64,000 nt of DNA from Sphingobacterium sp. CZ-2 (GTDB taxonomy: Bacteria > Bacteroidota > Bacteroidia > Sphingobacteriales > Sphingobacteriaceae): NCBI RefSeq assembly GCF_004526235.1, contig NZ_CP038159.1, forward strand, positions 1,054,001 through 1,118,000. The letters run 5' to 3'. A program made the translations under genes and the position numbers. The notes beneath the pieces were generated by a model. It worked only from the letters and a program-made list of their open reading frames with translations. It was not told the DNA's origin and ran no database searches. Shown one piece after another: positions 8,254-17,463 of this stretch (positions within the stretch are counted from its first letter, which is position 1; each line of letters begins with the position of its first letter).

Positions 8254-9591
8254 TTACAGTTTTAATAAGTTTTTAATTTCCTCCGACCCCGGTCGTGGTG
8301 CATTCGGACTAATGATACTTCCATTTTCAGCAAAAATAAAATACCTAGGTATAGCATTAATTTCATATTTCTTCATAAAATTAGATTTGCTTGGATTAGT
8401 TAATAAATAACTATCTGAGACTCCTAATTCTTCTTCTTTATTCGCTTTCAACCAATCATTCTGAACTTTATCGGTGGAAATATAAACGAAAACCACATTT
8501 GAAGCAACTGAACTTTTCTTTAACATCCTGCTGTTTGGAAATTCTGCCCGACAAGGTGAACACCAACTCGCCCAAACATCCAAATAGACCTTCTTTCCTT
8601 TGTACTTCGAAAGCATTTGATCAAAACTAATTGTAGTGCCATCAGGCATTAATAATTGATCAACAATATTCATATCTGCATCAAAAGTGGCTGAATATTT
8701 TGTTTCTAGCAAAGTAAGGTATTCCTTGTCCTTAAATTTGTCCTTCAATTTAGTTAGTGAAGTTTTTGCTTGATCTGAATTAATGGAAGAAAGATATTCT
8801 CTTGAAAAATTATACAGTACATAGTCCTTACTACTTCCTGTAAAATTGGAATCAGCCACCACGATGATCCTTTCCATAGTATAGTCTTTACCCAAAAGAT
8901 TAGCCATATGTTTCCACAATAAGCTTTGGTAATAATGAATTGAAAGATTGCTGTCTATATTGATCTTTTCTTTCAAATCAACAGGGTCTGTATCTATCCC
9001 TTTGGTTTGGGTAAGTTTAAGAAAGGAATAGTATGCTTCCTTCTTAAGCCAGTTTGCATAGGATTTCTTGATCTCACCTTTTTGCAGTAAATTATCCGTA
9101 TAATTTAAAGTTGACTCATAAACTTCTTTCGCAGATCCCTTCCTATTAAGGAAGTATTCAAAAATATTAATTCCTTTGAACGATAACTCTGCAACGAAAT
9201 TTAATTCTCGTTCGGAGAATGTATTATTATTGAGAACCTTAATATATGGATATTTATTCTTGCTCGATATAATAAGGCTATCGCCTGGTTTTATGGGATA
9301 GATTAATTCAGTAGGAGTTGGGAAATAGACTAGGCTGGAATATTGATCAAAATAATAAGCACTAAAATTACTGTCAGGCTTTACATTTATTTGATTAGAT
9401 TTTATGGATAAAATGTCTAATATATGATTGACATTAGGCTCAAATTTGATATAAATACTATCCACTTTTTTTTCATTTTGTATTGATAGTTTATTATCTG
9501 AATCTTTATTTGATTTATTACCTGGATTTCCACATGCGATGAAAAATAAAATGCAAATCAGAAAACTCAATTCTTTGGCTAGTTTTATCAT
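8254..9591 (-). CDS. TlpA-family thioredoxin lipoprotein
   Basis: A 445-residue lipoprotein (ILFFIAC, Cys20). The N-terminal 300 residues are poorly conserved and helical; the C-terminal 120 residues carry the thioredoxin fold with active site WASWCSPC (Cys344, Cys347) and cis-Pro segment EINAIPRYF. It is the first gene of a two-gene unit with 6700-8238. Sequence outside the redox domain is not shared with the neighbouring thioredoxin, so the two are likely to serve different partners. The gene is preceded by about 300 bp of AT-rich DNA without a gene. Confidence 0.92.
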   Translation of the reverse strand: MIKLAKELSFLICILFFIACGNPGNKSNKDSDNKLSIQNEKKVDSIYIKFEPNVNHILDILSIKSNQINVKPDSNFSAYYFDQYSSLVYFPTPTELIYPIKPGDSLIISSKNKYPYIKVLNNNTFSERELNFVAELSFKGINIFEYFLNRKGSAKEVYESTLNYTDNLLQKGEIKKSYANWLKKEAYYSFLKLTQTKGIDTDPVDLKEKINIDSNLSIHYYQSLLWKHMANLLGKDYTMERIIVVADSNFTGSSKDYVLYNFSREYLSSINSDQAKTSLTKLKDKFKDKEYLTLLETKYSATFDADMNIVDQLLMPDGTTISFDQMLSKYKGKKVYLDVWASWCSPCRAEFPNSRMLKKSSVASNVVFVYISTDKVQNDWLKANKEEELGVSDSYLLTNPSKSNFMKKYEINAIPRYFIFAENGSIISPNAPRPGSEEIKNLLKL

Positions 9592-9783
9592 GATGAACCT
9601 ATTATAAGATGATATAGTTTAATTGTTAGTTTGGAGCATGATTGGTAATATAAAAGATTTGATTAGTCCCTTAAATATAAGATAATGAATTGATAAATAA
9701 GATTAACAATTTAAATTTTATAGCAAATTCTTCAAAAAAAAGAGCGGGGATTTTTACGGATTAGGTACCGGTTACCTCCATGT

Positions 9784-9840
9784 TGCAAGTGAGGTTTAAG
9801 TGACATGTAAGTGAGGTGTAAGTGACTTTAGGCACTTGCA
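9784..9840. repeat. 22-bp tandem repeat inside a small hairpin
   Basis: Two units of 22 bp (9787-9808 and 9809-9830) read AAGTGAGGTTTAAGTGACAT and AAGTGAGGTGTAAGTGACTT. They are enclosed by the inverted pair TGCAAGTG (9784-9791) and CACTTGCA (9833-9840). No gene is seen between 9592 and the IS110 element. Confidence 0.6.
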
Positions 9841-9888
9841 CATTGCTTGCAATATGCATAAACTATGATTGGATTACGAAGGAAACCG

Positions 9889-9900
9889 CGTCATTGCGAG
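9889..9900. repeat. Left half of the CATTGCGAGGA repeat split by IS110
   Basis: CGTCATTGCGAG is the first part of the repeat consensus and stops exactly where the IS110 element begins. Its last 10 bases recur at 11157-11166 on the other side of the element. Confidence 0.8.
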
Positions 9901-9902
9901 CC

Positions 9903-10156
9903 CTTGTCATCGTAAGTTTGTAGGGAAGTTATAGGAATTAAAGAAACAGAATATAATTTTGTATTTCATTTAGGATACAGCGAGAGAGGGAGTAAGATTT
10001 TTAATCGTCATTGGTCCTTGAGAGACCCTTCGCAATGTTAATCCCCCTCTCTTATTCCTATCATAAACTTGGACAGTTCATTAGGCCCGGAGCCTGTTTT
10101 TACGATTGATAAGTTATGATAAGAGCTGCTGTAATCCACAAAAATGGTATACAAAG
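9903..10156 (+). ncRNA. Candidate bridge RNA region of the IS110 element
   Basis: IS110 elements of the IS621 group encode a structured guide (bridge) RNA in the noncoding segment upstream of the recombinase. This segment has the right place and size, and contains stem-forming stretches such as AGGC-CCGGA-GCCT (around 10082-10095) and the GA-rich/CCTCTC pair GAGAGAGGGA (around 9981) with CCCCCTCTC (around 10042). The call is from position and family knowledge; the guide loops have not been worked out. Confidence 0.45.
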
Positions 10157-11104
10157 ATGGTAACAGGTATTGATTGTTCAAAGGATTATTTTGACATTTC
10201 TGTCCAATCGGGACAGAAAGAGGTTTTTAAGGGTCGTTTCAGTAACGACGAAGCGGGTTTTGTGGAGGCCCTGGGCCACATGCACGGCAGCCATATAGCG
10301 ATGGAGGCCACCGGTCCCTATTACTTCCGGCTGGCAAAGTTCCTCTGGGAGAGGGATGAACGGGTCTCGGTCATCAACCCCCTTGTCATCAGGCGTTTTT
10401 CCCAGATGACCCTGGCCAGGACCAAGACCGACAGGAAGGATGCCCAGCTCATCGCCAAGTTCACCAGCATGACGGAACCTGCCCAATGGAGGCTGCCGGA
10501 GGAACATGTGCTGAGGATCAGGAACCTGGAAGGCTATATCAAGGGACAGAAGGAATGCAGGACCATGCTAACGAACAGGCTCCATGCATATGAACATGCG
10601 GGAACACTGGAACCCACGCTCAGGAAGACCATAGAGGAAGGGATCAAACGTTATGATCAGGACATCAATGAACATGAAAGGCAGGTCCAGCAGATCATCA
10701 TGGAGAATTACGGGGAACTCAATGCGAACCTGCGGAGCATACCCGGAATAGGGCCACGCAGCGCAGCACTGCTTATCATCCTGACGGACGGTTTCAGTCG
10801 GTTCGAGGGGCACAGGCAGCTGATATCCTATTTCGGACTGGCGCCCAGGATATTCGAGTCCGGCAGCAGTGTAAGGGGAAAGGGACATATCTGCAAGATG
10901 GGGATGGGCCAGGTCAGAAAGGTGCTGTACATGGCGGCAATATCCGCCATCAGGAGCAACACCGCCTGCAGCGGGCTTTATGGGAGGTTGATGGAAAAGG
11001 GAAAACCCTACAAGGTCGCAATCATAGCAGTGGTGAACAAACTGATCAAACAGGCATTCGCCATCGCAAAATCTGGAAAGGGCTACATCGCAAAAGCGGC
11101 CTAA
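10157..11104 (+). CDS. IS110-family DEDD transposase/recombinase
   Basis: A 315-residue protein. The N-terminal RuvC-like domain shows Asp6 (GIDCSKDYFD), Glu50 (AMEATGPYY) and Asp92/Asp95 (KTDRKDAQLIA), the DEDD set. The C-terminal Tnp_20 domain shows RSIPGIGPRSAALLI and the serine-bearing ESGSSVRGKGHICKMG. The ATG at 10157 is chosen over a longer in-frame TTG at 10106 because homology starts with MVTGIDCS. Codon use is markedly more GC-rich than neighbouring genes. The reading frame is intact, so the element may be active. Confidence 0.95.
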   Translation: MVTGIDCSKDYFDISVQSGQKEVFKGRFSNDEAGFVEALGHMHGSHIAMEATGPYYFRLAKFLWERDERVSVINPLVIRRFSQMTLARTKTDRKDAQLIAKFTSMTEPAQWRLPEEHVLRIRNLEGYIKGQKECRTMLTNRLHAYEHAGTLEPTLRKTIEEGIKRYDQDINEHERQVQQIIMENYGELNANLRSIPGIGPRSAALLIILTDGFSRFEGHRQLISYFGLAPRIFESGSSVRGKGHICKMGMGQVRKVLYMAAISAIRSNTACSGLYGRLMEKGKPYKVAIIAVVNKLIKQAFAIAKSGKGYIAKAA

Positions 11105-11156
11105 TCAGAATATTATTTGGAGAAAATTTAATTTATTATTTGGATATATACACAGT

Positions 11157-11357
11157 TCATTGCGAGGAACGAAGCAATCTTTTAGCCGCGTCATTGCGAG
11201 GAACGAAGCAATCTTCACCCATGTCATGCTGAGCGAAGTCGAAGCATCTACACATGATACCCGTATAGATCCTTCGACGCTGCTCAGGATGACAAGGTCC
11301 AAAGATTGCTTCGTCGTACCTCCTCGCAATGACGAGGAAACCTCCTCGCAATGACGC
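11157..11357. repeat. Compound palindromic repeat cluster
   Basis: Two direct copies of CATTGCGAGGAACGAAGCAA (11157-11181, 11189-11215), then a 27-nt arm GTCATGCTGAGCGAAGTCGA... (11223-11249) and its inverted partner (11267-11293), then one full and one partial inverted copy of the first repeat (11300-11334, 11341-11357). The whole block can fold as nested hairpins, like a bacterial interspersed mosaic element. Short ORFs on both strands here are repeat by-products. Confidence 0.85.
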
Positions 11358-11370
11358 GTAATCAAAAAAA

Positions 11371-12138
11371 CTAAGCCTTTACCCCATACAACAACAACCT
11401 CCTGAAAGGATAAACAACTGGTCTTTTCTCAAACCTTTCCCCTATCCTTCTCTTAAACTCACCATTAAACTCAATTTGTTGTTCCTCCGAAAGTCTTTCC
11501 ATATAAGGTATCAAAGCCGAACCCGAAATAAAATGAAATAAGGTTTCCGTATCCTCGGCCACAATAGGATAAATCCTTTTCGAGATCTTCAAATTCACCA
11601 TACCCTCCGCAATAAACATTTCCGTATATTCTTCCATGCTCAAAACCGGCGATGACCTATTCCAACCATTTAACTGATCCCGATAAGGTTCCTCGTTCGC
11701 CAGTTCAAATAAAATCTGGTTCAGTTCATTTTCAGTTTGGCAAGGCATCTGAACAGCCAACTGCCCTCCAGGATTTAATTTCTTGATCAGATCCGGAAAT
11801 AAGGTATGATGATCACCCGACCATTGCAATGCCGCATTACTAAAAATCAAATCCCATCGCGACAATCTATTAATAAACTCCTCGAAAGTTTCTACCTTAT
11901 AATATAATCGTTCGGTTTGATGCTCTTCTGCTCCCCGCAACATTTCCACTGAAGAATCAATCCCCAGAAATGTGGATTGCTGAAAACGTTCCGCCAACAT
12001 TGCTGTCTGCTCCCCTGTTCCACATCCCAGGTCAACAGCCTGCATTTCCGTCCGCTCCTCGATCAGGTCCATCAAATCAAAAAAAGGTTGATATCGGATA
12101 TCTTTAAATTGGTTATAAATTTCAGGGTTCCACGGCAT
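11371..12138 (-). CDS. tam: Trans-aconitate 2-methyltransferase-like SAM methyltransferase
   Basis: A 255-residue class I methyltransferase. Motif I is VDLGCGTGEQTAML (residues 35-48), motif II acidic end LGIDSS, and a later FSNAALQWSGDHH segment typical of Tam, where the Trp-containing stretch follows motif IV. Length and the start MPWNPEIYNQF (compare the W-[DN]-P-x-x-Y start of Tam) agree with trans-aconitate 2-methyltransferase, which methylates trans-aconitate, a spontaneous by-product of the citric acid cycle. Substrate is inferred from the family only. Single gene, next to repeats downstream and a 400-bp gap upstream. Confidence 0.8.
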   Translation of the reverse strand: MPWNPEIYNQFKDIRYQPFFDLMDLIEERTEMQAVDLGCGTGEQTAMLAERFQQSTFLGIDSSVEMLRGAEEHQTERLYYKVETFEEFINRLSRWDLIFSNAALQWSGDHHTLFPDLIKKLNPGGQLAVQMPCQTENELNQILFELANEEPYRDQLNGWNRSSPVLSMEEYTEMFIAEGMVNLKISKRIYPIVAEDTETLFHFISGSALIPYMERLSEEQQIEFNGEFKRRIGERFEKRPVVYPFRRLLLYGVKA

Positions 12139-12331
12139 ATGTCTTTATCTTTAAAAATTATACATCTATTTTCTGTTCTAACAACCAATTTAGCCCGATT
12201 TTGTTTATTTGTCCACCTTTTGTCCACCCCCTCTTACTTCCAATAAACCTATTAATTCACTTAATTTGTGGCAACAAAAAGAAATTAAATATTTCGATTA
12301 GCGTTCGAATTACATGAGTTTTTAAATTGTC

Positions 12332-12370
12332 AATCCCGAAAAAGCAGCAATTTTCGGGATTATTTTTTTT
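12332..12370 (+). terminator. Terminator-like hairpin in the katG upstream region
   Basis: AATCCCGAAAA and TTTTCGGGATT form an 11-bp stem with a short loop, followed by ATT and eight T. No plus-strand gene lies upstream, and katG starts 180 bp downstream. It may end a short untranslated RNA, or act in the katG leader. The rest of 12139-12548 shows no gene. Confidence 0.6.
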
Positions 12371-12485
12371 AATAACTCATAGAGAAAATCTATCATGTTT
12401 TAAATATTAATTAGATTTTATTTATCTAACTTTAACTAAATTTATAAGAGAAAGTTACAACATGTACTGCCAATTATAAATGTGA

Positions 12486-14822
<2,337 letters not shown>

Positions 14823-14826
14823 AAAA

Positions 14827-14860
14827 GAGGAGGTTGGCCAAAAGCCAACCTCTCTTTTTT
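14827..14860 (+). terminator. katG terminator
   Basis: GAGGTTGGC/GCCAACCTC stem with CAAAA-type loop, followed by CTTTTTT, directly after the katG stop codon. Confidence 0.9.
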
Positions 14861-14871
14861 AAAACAGTATT

Positions 14872-14941
14872 TAGTAGTGAGTAGTTAGTATTTAGACCTA
14901 TGACGCCCTAGGTCTAACTACTAACTACTAACTACTTTGTA
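14872..14941. repeat. AGTAGTGAGTA repeat, copy 2, with inverted half
   Basis: AGTAGTGAGTAGTTAGTATT leading to TTTAGACCTATGACGCCC matches copy 1 at 1174-1208. Here it is followed by an inverted half (AGGTCTAACTACTAACTACT), so the RNA would form a long hairpin. Confidence 0.7.
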
Positions 14942-14949
14942 CTAAAATA

Positions 14950-15336
14950 CTATCCCAAAGGTTCTTGGAGTATTTTATTTCCGTGGGAATCAAAGTAAGT
15001 ACAGACCATTTTTTCTAGGTCGACAATCCAGTTATTAACGCCATTTTCAGCACATATTTTGATGAAATGAGGGAAGTCTGTTTTTCCTTGCTGGTGATCA
15101 ATTAATTCTTTTGTAAAGGTTGGAAAGTTTACTTCGGATTGGATTTTTATAGGATCATATTTTGGTTCGGAAACGGCTTCGTAGCTATTTTCACCGAAAT
15201 ATATTTCTTTTCCATCGGATACGTTGAATTTAAAAGAAGTGACGCCAAGGTTTCTAATTTCTGCAATGTAGCGCGGAAAATCTGCACCTGTACTAACGCG
15301 ACTATGTGCTTCTTCAATTTGTTTAATGCTGAACAT
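14950..15336 (-). CDS. DUF1398 family protein
   Basis: A 128-residue protein fitting DUF1398 in length and in motifs: start MFSIKQIEEAHSRVSTGADFP (here given in part), the GVTSFKFNVSDG strand, and a second half with GKTDFPHFIKICAENGVNNW that repeats the first half's DFPRYIAEIRNLGV. The domain is thus an internal duplication of a FP-x(3)-I-x(3)-GV unit. Such proteins are sometimes labelled phage envelope protein, without evidence of a phage link here. Function unknown. Confidence 0.8.
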   Translation of the reverse strand: MFSIKQIEEAHSRVSTGADFPRYIAEIRNLGVTSFKFNVSDGKEIYFGENSYEAVSEPKYDPIKIQSEVNFPTFTKELIDHQQGKTDFPHFIKICAENGVNNWIVDLEKMVCTYFDSHGNKILQEPLG

Positions 15337-15448
15337 TTTTGTGATTTTCTATATTAGGTTTTATTAATGATATGTGATGTTTTACTAATGATATGTGATG
15401 TTTTATTATTTTTTTGTATCATGTCGAGCTCGCATCATCGAGGTTCCA

Positions 15449-15589
15449 TGTCATTGCGAGGTACGAAGCAATCTTTTTTTATATCCTTCCAATTAAATTA
15501 TCATGACGTCTAGCATGTCATGCTGAGCGAAGTCGAAGCATCTGTTCATTTACCAGTGTTTAGATCCTTCGACTACGCTCAGGATGACA
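15449..15589. repeat. Compound palindromic repeat
   Basis: One copy of TCATTGCGAGGTACGAAGCA (15449-15476) followed by the GTCATGCTGAGCGAAGTCGA arm (15517-15543) and its inverted partner AGATCCTTCGACTACGCTCA... (15562-15589). Same components and order as 11189-11293. Confidence 0.8.
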
Positions 15590-15633
15590 AAAACCCATCA
15601 ACCATGCTAACAAAAACCTTACCCAACAATCCC

Positions 15634-15894
15634 CTAATCCACAAAACAAACCTTCCAGGCTTCCGCCACCTTTCCCTCCCTTAAAAACGACTTTGCTTTC
15701 AGCAACTGATGCGTTAAACGCGTTGTTTCATCCCCAATGAAAGCATTCAACAATTCCTGGATCTCCGGGTCATATTTAAAAGCATCAATCTCCTGTTCAG
15801 TAGGTTTTTCCTCCAAATTAACCAAGCTCTCCAATTCCTCATCTGTAAAAACCTCAGAATTCCTTATAAATCCTGGTAAGTCATTTTTATTCAT
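15634..15894 (-). CDS. Small acidic hypothetical protein
   Basis: An 86-residue protein from the ATG at 15894 (the frame extends nine codons further, to an ATG at 15921). It is rich in Glu and helix-forming residues (DEELESLVNLEEKPTEQEID) and ends RLTHQLLKAKSFLREGKVAE, a TPR-like helix. I recognise no family. It stands alone between repeats and the icd terminator; codon use is like its neighbours, so it is probably real. Confidence 0.5.
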   Translation of the reverse strand: MNKNDLPGFIRNSEVFTDEELESLVNLEEKPTEQEIDAFKYDPEIQELLNAFIGDETTRLTHQLLKAKSFLREGKVAEAWKVCFVD

Positions 15895-16061
15895 CCTAAA
15901 AATTAATCTAATCCAACTCAACTATCAAAATATCCTAATCTAGGTATTTCAACCTTTTAAAAAATCTTAGCTCACCCATCCCAACCTTCTCCAAAAACCC
16001 TACTCTAACCATCCAAACCTTCCCACTCAAATCATAACCAATCTTCTCCCCCTCAACCCCA

Positions 16062-16096
16062 CAAAAAAAGCTGAACCCTAAAGTTCAGCTTATTCT
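16062..16096 (-). terminator. icd terminator
   Basis: On the minus strand AGCTGAAC-TTTAGG-GTTCAGCT forms an 8-bp stem followed by seven T, 19 bp after the icd stop. Confidence 0.9.
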
Positions 16097-16114
16097 AACA
16101 ATATCCCAAAGAAT

Positions 16115-17386
16115 TTATAATTTCTCGATAATTTTGTCGGCGAATTCACTAGTCTTAAGTAGCGTTGCATCCGACATCAAATTATAAAAATCAACTGTTA
16201 CCGTCTTTTCTTGTATTGTAGTGGCTACCGCATTCACAATCGCATCTGCCGCTTCATGCCAGCCCATATAGTCCAACATCATCACTCCACTCAAAATAAC
16301 CGAACATGGATTCATCGTATCGGTATCCGCAAAACGTGGAGCTGTACCATGCGTAGCCTCAAATATAGCATGACCGGTTTTATAATTTATATTACCACCA
16401 GGTGCAATACCAATTCCACCTACCATCGCTGCTAAAGCATCTGAAATATAATCGCCATTCAGGTTCAGAGTAGCCACTACATCATAATCCTGTGGTGCCA
16501 ATAAGATCTGTTGCAGAAAATTATCCGCAATAATATCCTTAAGGATCAATTTTCCAGCCTGCTCCGCTTCCTTCTGCTCCGCATTTGCAGCATCCTGACC
16601 CTTATTCGCTTTGGTATTTTCCCATTGGTTCCAGGTATAGGTCTGATCCCCAAATTCCGTTTCTGCAACCTCGTAGCCCCAGTTCTTGAAAGCTCCTTCC
16701 GTATACTTCATGATGTTACCCTTGTGTACCAAGGTAACAGATTTCCTGTTCTCGCGGATGGCAAACTCAATAGCCGCACGAATCAACCTTTTCGATCCTT
16801 CCTCCGACACCAGTTTGATCCCAACACCGGTAGTATTCGTAAAGTTATAATCAATATTCAGATCCTCTTTCAGAAAATCCTGCATACGTTTTGCTTCCGC
16901 AGTTCCGGCAGCAAATTCAATACCCGCATAAATATCTTCCGTATTCTCGCGAAAGATCACCATATCCACCTTTTCAGGATGTTTGACTGGCGAAGGAACA
17001 CCAACATACCATTTAGTAGGTCGCTGGCAAACATACAGATCCAATTCTTTACGCAAAGCCACATTCAACGAACGAATCCCACCGCCGATCGGCGTGGTTA
17101 ATGGTCCTTTAATACCTACTAAATACTCTTTAAAAACGGTCAACGTTTTTTCCGGAAGCCAGTCACCTGTTTCGTTGAATGCCTTCTCCCCCGCTAAAAC
17201 TTCTTTCCACGTTATTTTCCGCTCTCCCCCATAACACTTCGCCACTGCCGCATCAAAAACACGAACAGATGCCCGCCATATATCTGGACCAATACCATCC
17301 CCGATAATGAATGGGATGCTCACCTGATGAGGTACCTGCAATTTTCCACTTCCGTCAATCGTGATTTTATCTGTCATTTCTTTCAT
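16115..17386 (-). CDS. icd: NADP-dependent isocitrate dehydrogenase
   Basis: A 423-residue enzyme of the E. coli Icd type that converts isocitrate to 2-oxoglutarate and CO2 in the citric acid cycle, yielding NADPH. Visible marks: [14 protein letters not shown] near the start, the substrate loop [20 protein letters not shown] (Ser/Asn/Arg/Arg ligands), [13 protein letters not shown], the catalytic Lys in [13 protein letters not shown], and [20 protein letters not shown] with the metal-binding Asp residues. GGAGAGG six bases before the ATG at 17386 decides the start over an in-frame ATG at 17401. Own terminator downstream. Confidence 0.97.
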   Translation of the reverse strand: MKEMTDKITIDGSGKLQVPHQVSIPFIIGDGIGPDIWRASVRVFDAAVAKCYGGERKITWKEVLAGEKAFNETGDWLPEKTLTVFKEYLVGIKGPLTTPIGGGIRSLNVALRKELDLYVCQRPTKWYVGVPSPVKHPEKVDMVIFRENTEDIYAGIEFAAGTAEAKRMQDFLKEDLNIDYNFTNTTGVGIKLVSEEGSKRLIRAAIEFAIRENRKSVTLVHKGNIMKYTEGAFKNWGYEVAETEFGDQTYTWNQWENTKANKGQDAANAEQKEAEQAGKLILKDIIADNFLQQILLAPQDYDVVATLNLNGDYISDALAAMVGGIGIAPGGNINYKTGHAIFEATHGTAPRFADTDTMNPCSVILSGVMMLDYMGWHEAADAIVNAVATTIQEKTVTVDFYNLMSDATLLKTSEFADKIIEKL

Positions 17387-17463
17387 GTAAATCCTCTCCA
17401 ATTATTTATGAATATTTATCGTAAAATGTTATTTAACCCAAGTTTTAAATAACAAAATTTAAA

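Larger units (their letters stand above)
9901..11156 (+). mobile_element. IS110-family insertion sequence, complete by appearance
   Basis: The element carries one DEDD transposase gene and about 250 nt of noncoding DNA upstream of it. It is flanked by the 10-bp direct repeat TCATTGCGAG (9891-9900 and 11157-11166), both within copies of a dispersed genomic repeat. There are no terminal inverted repeats, as usual for IS110. The transposase is much richer in G+C than its surroundings, a sign of recent arrival. Ends are set by the repeat boundaries and could be off by several bases. Confidence 0.8.

Noticed and set aside
10106..10156. N-terminal extension of the IS110 transposase
   Set aside because: Family members start at MVTGIDCS-like sequence; the extension would invade the presumed guide RNA region.
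11105..11365. Overlapping ORFs on both strands in the repeat cluster
   Set aside because: They are translations of palindromic repeats, which leave frames open on both strands.
15139..15357. Plus-strand ORF opposite the DUF1398 gene
   Set aside because: Shadow frame of a well-supported minus-strand gene.
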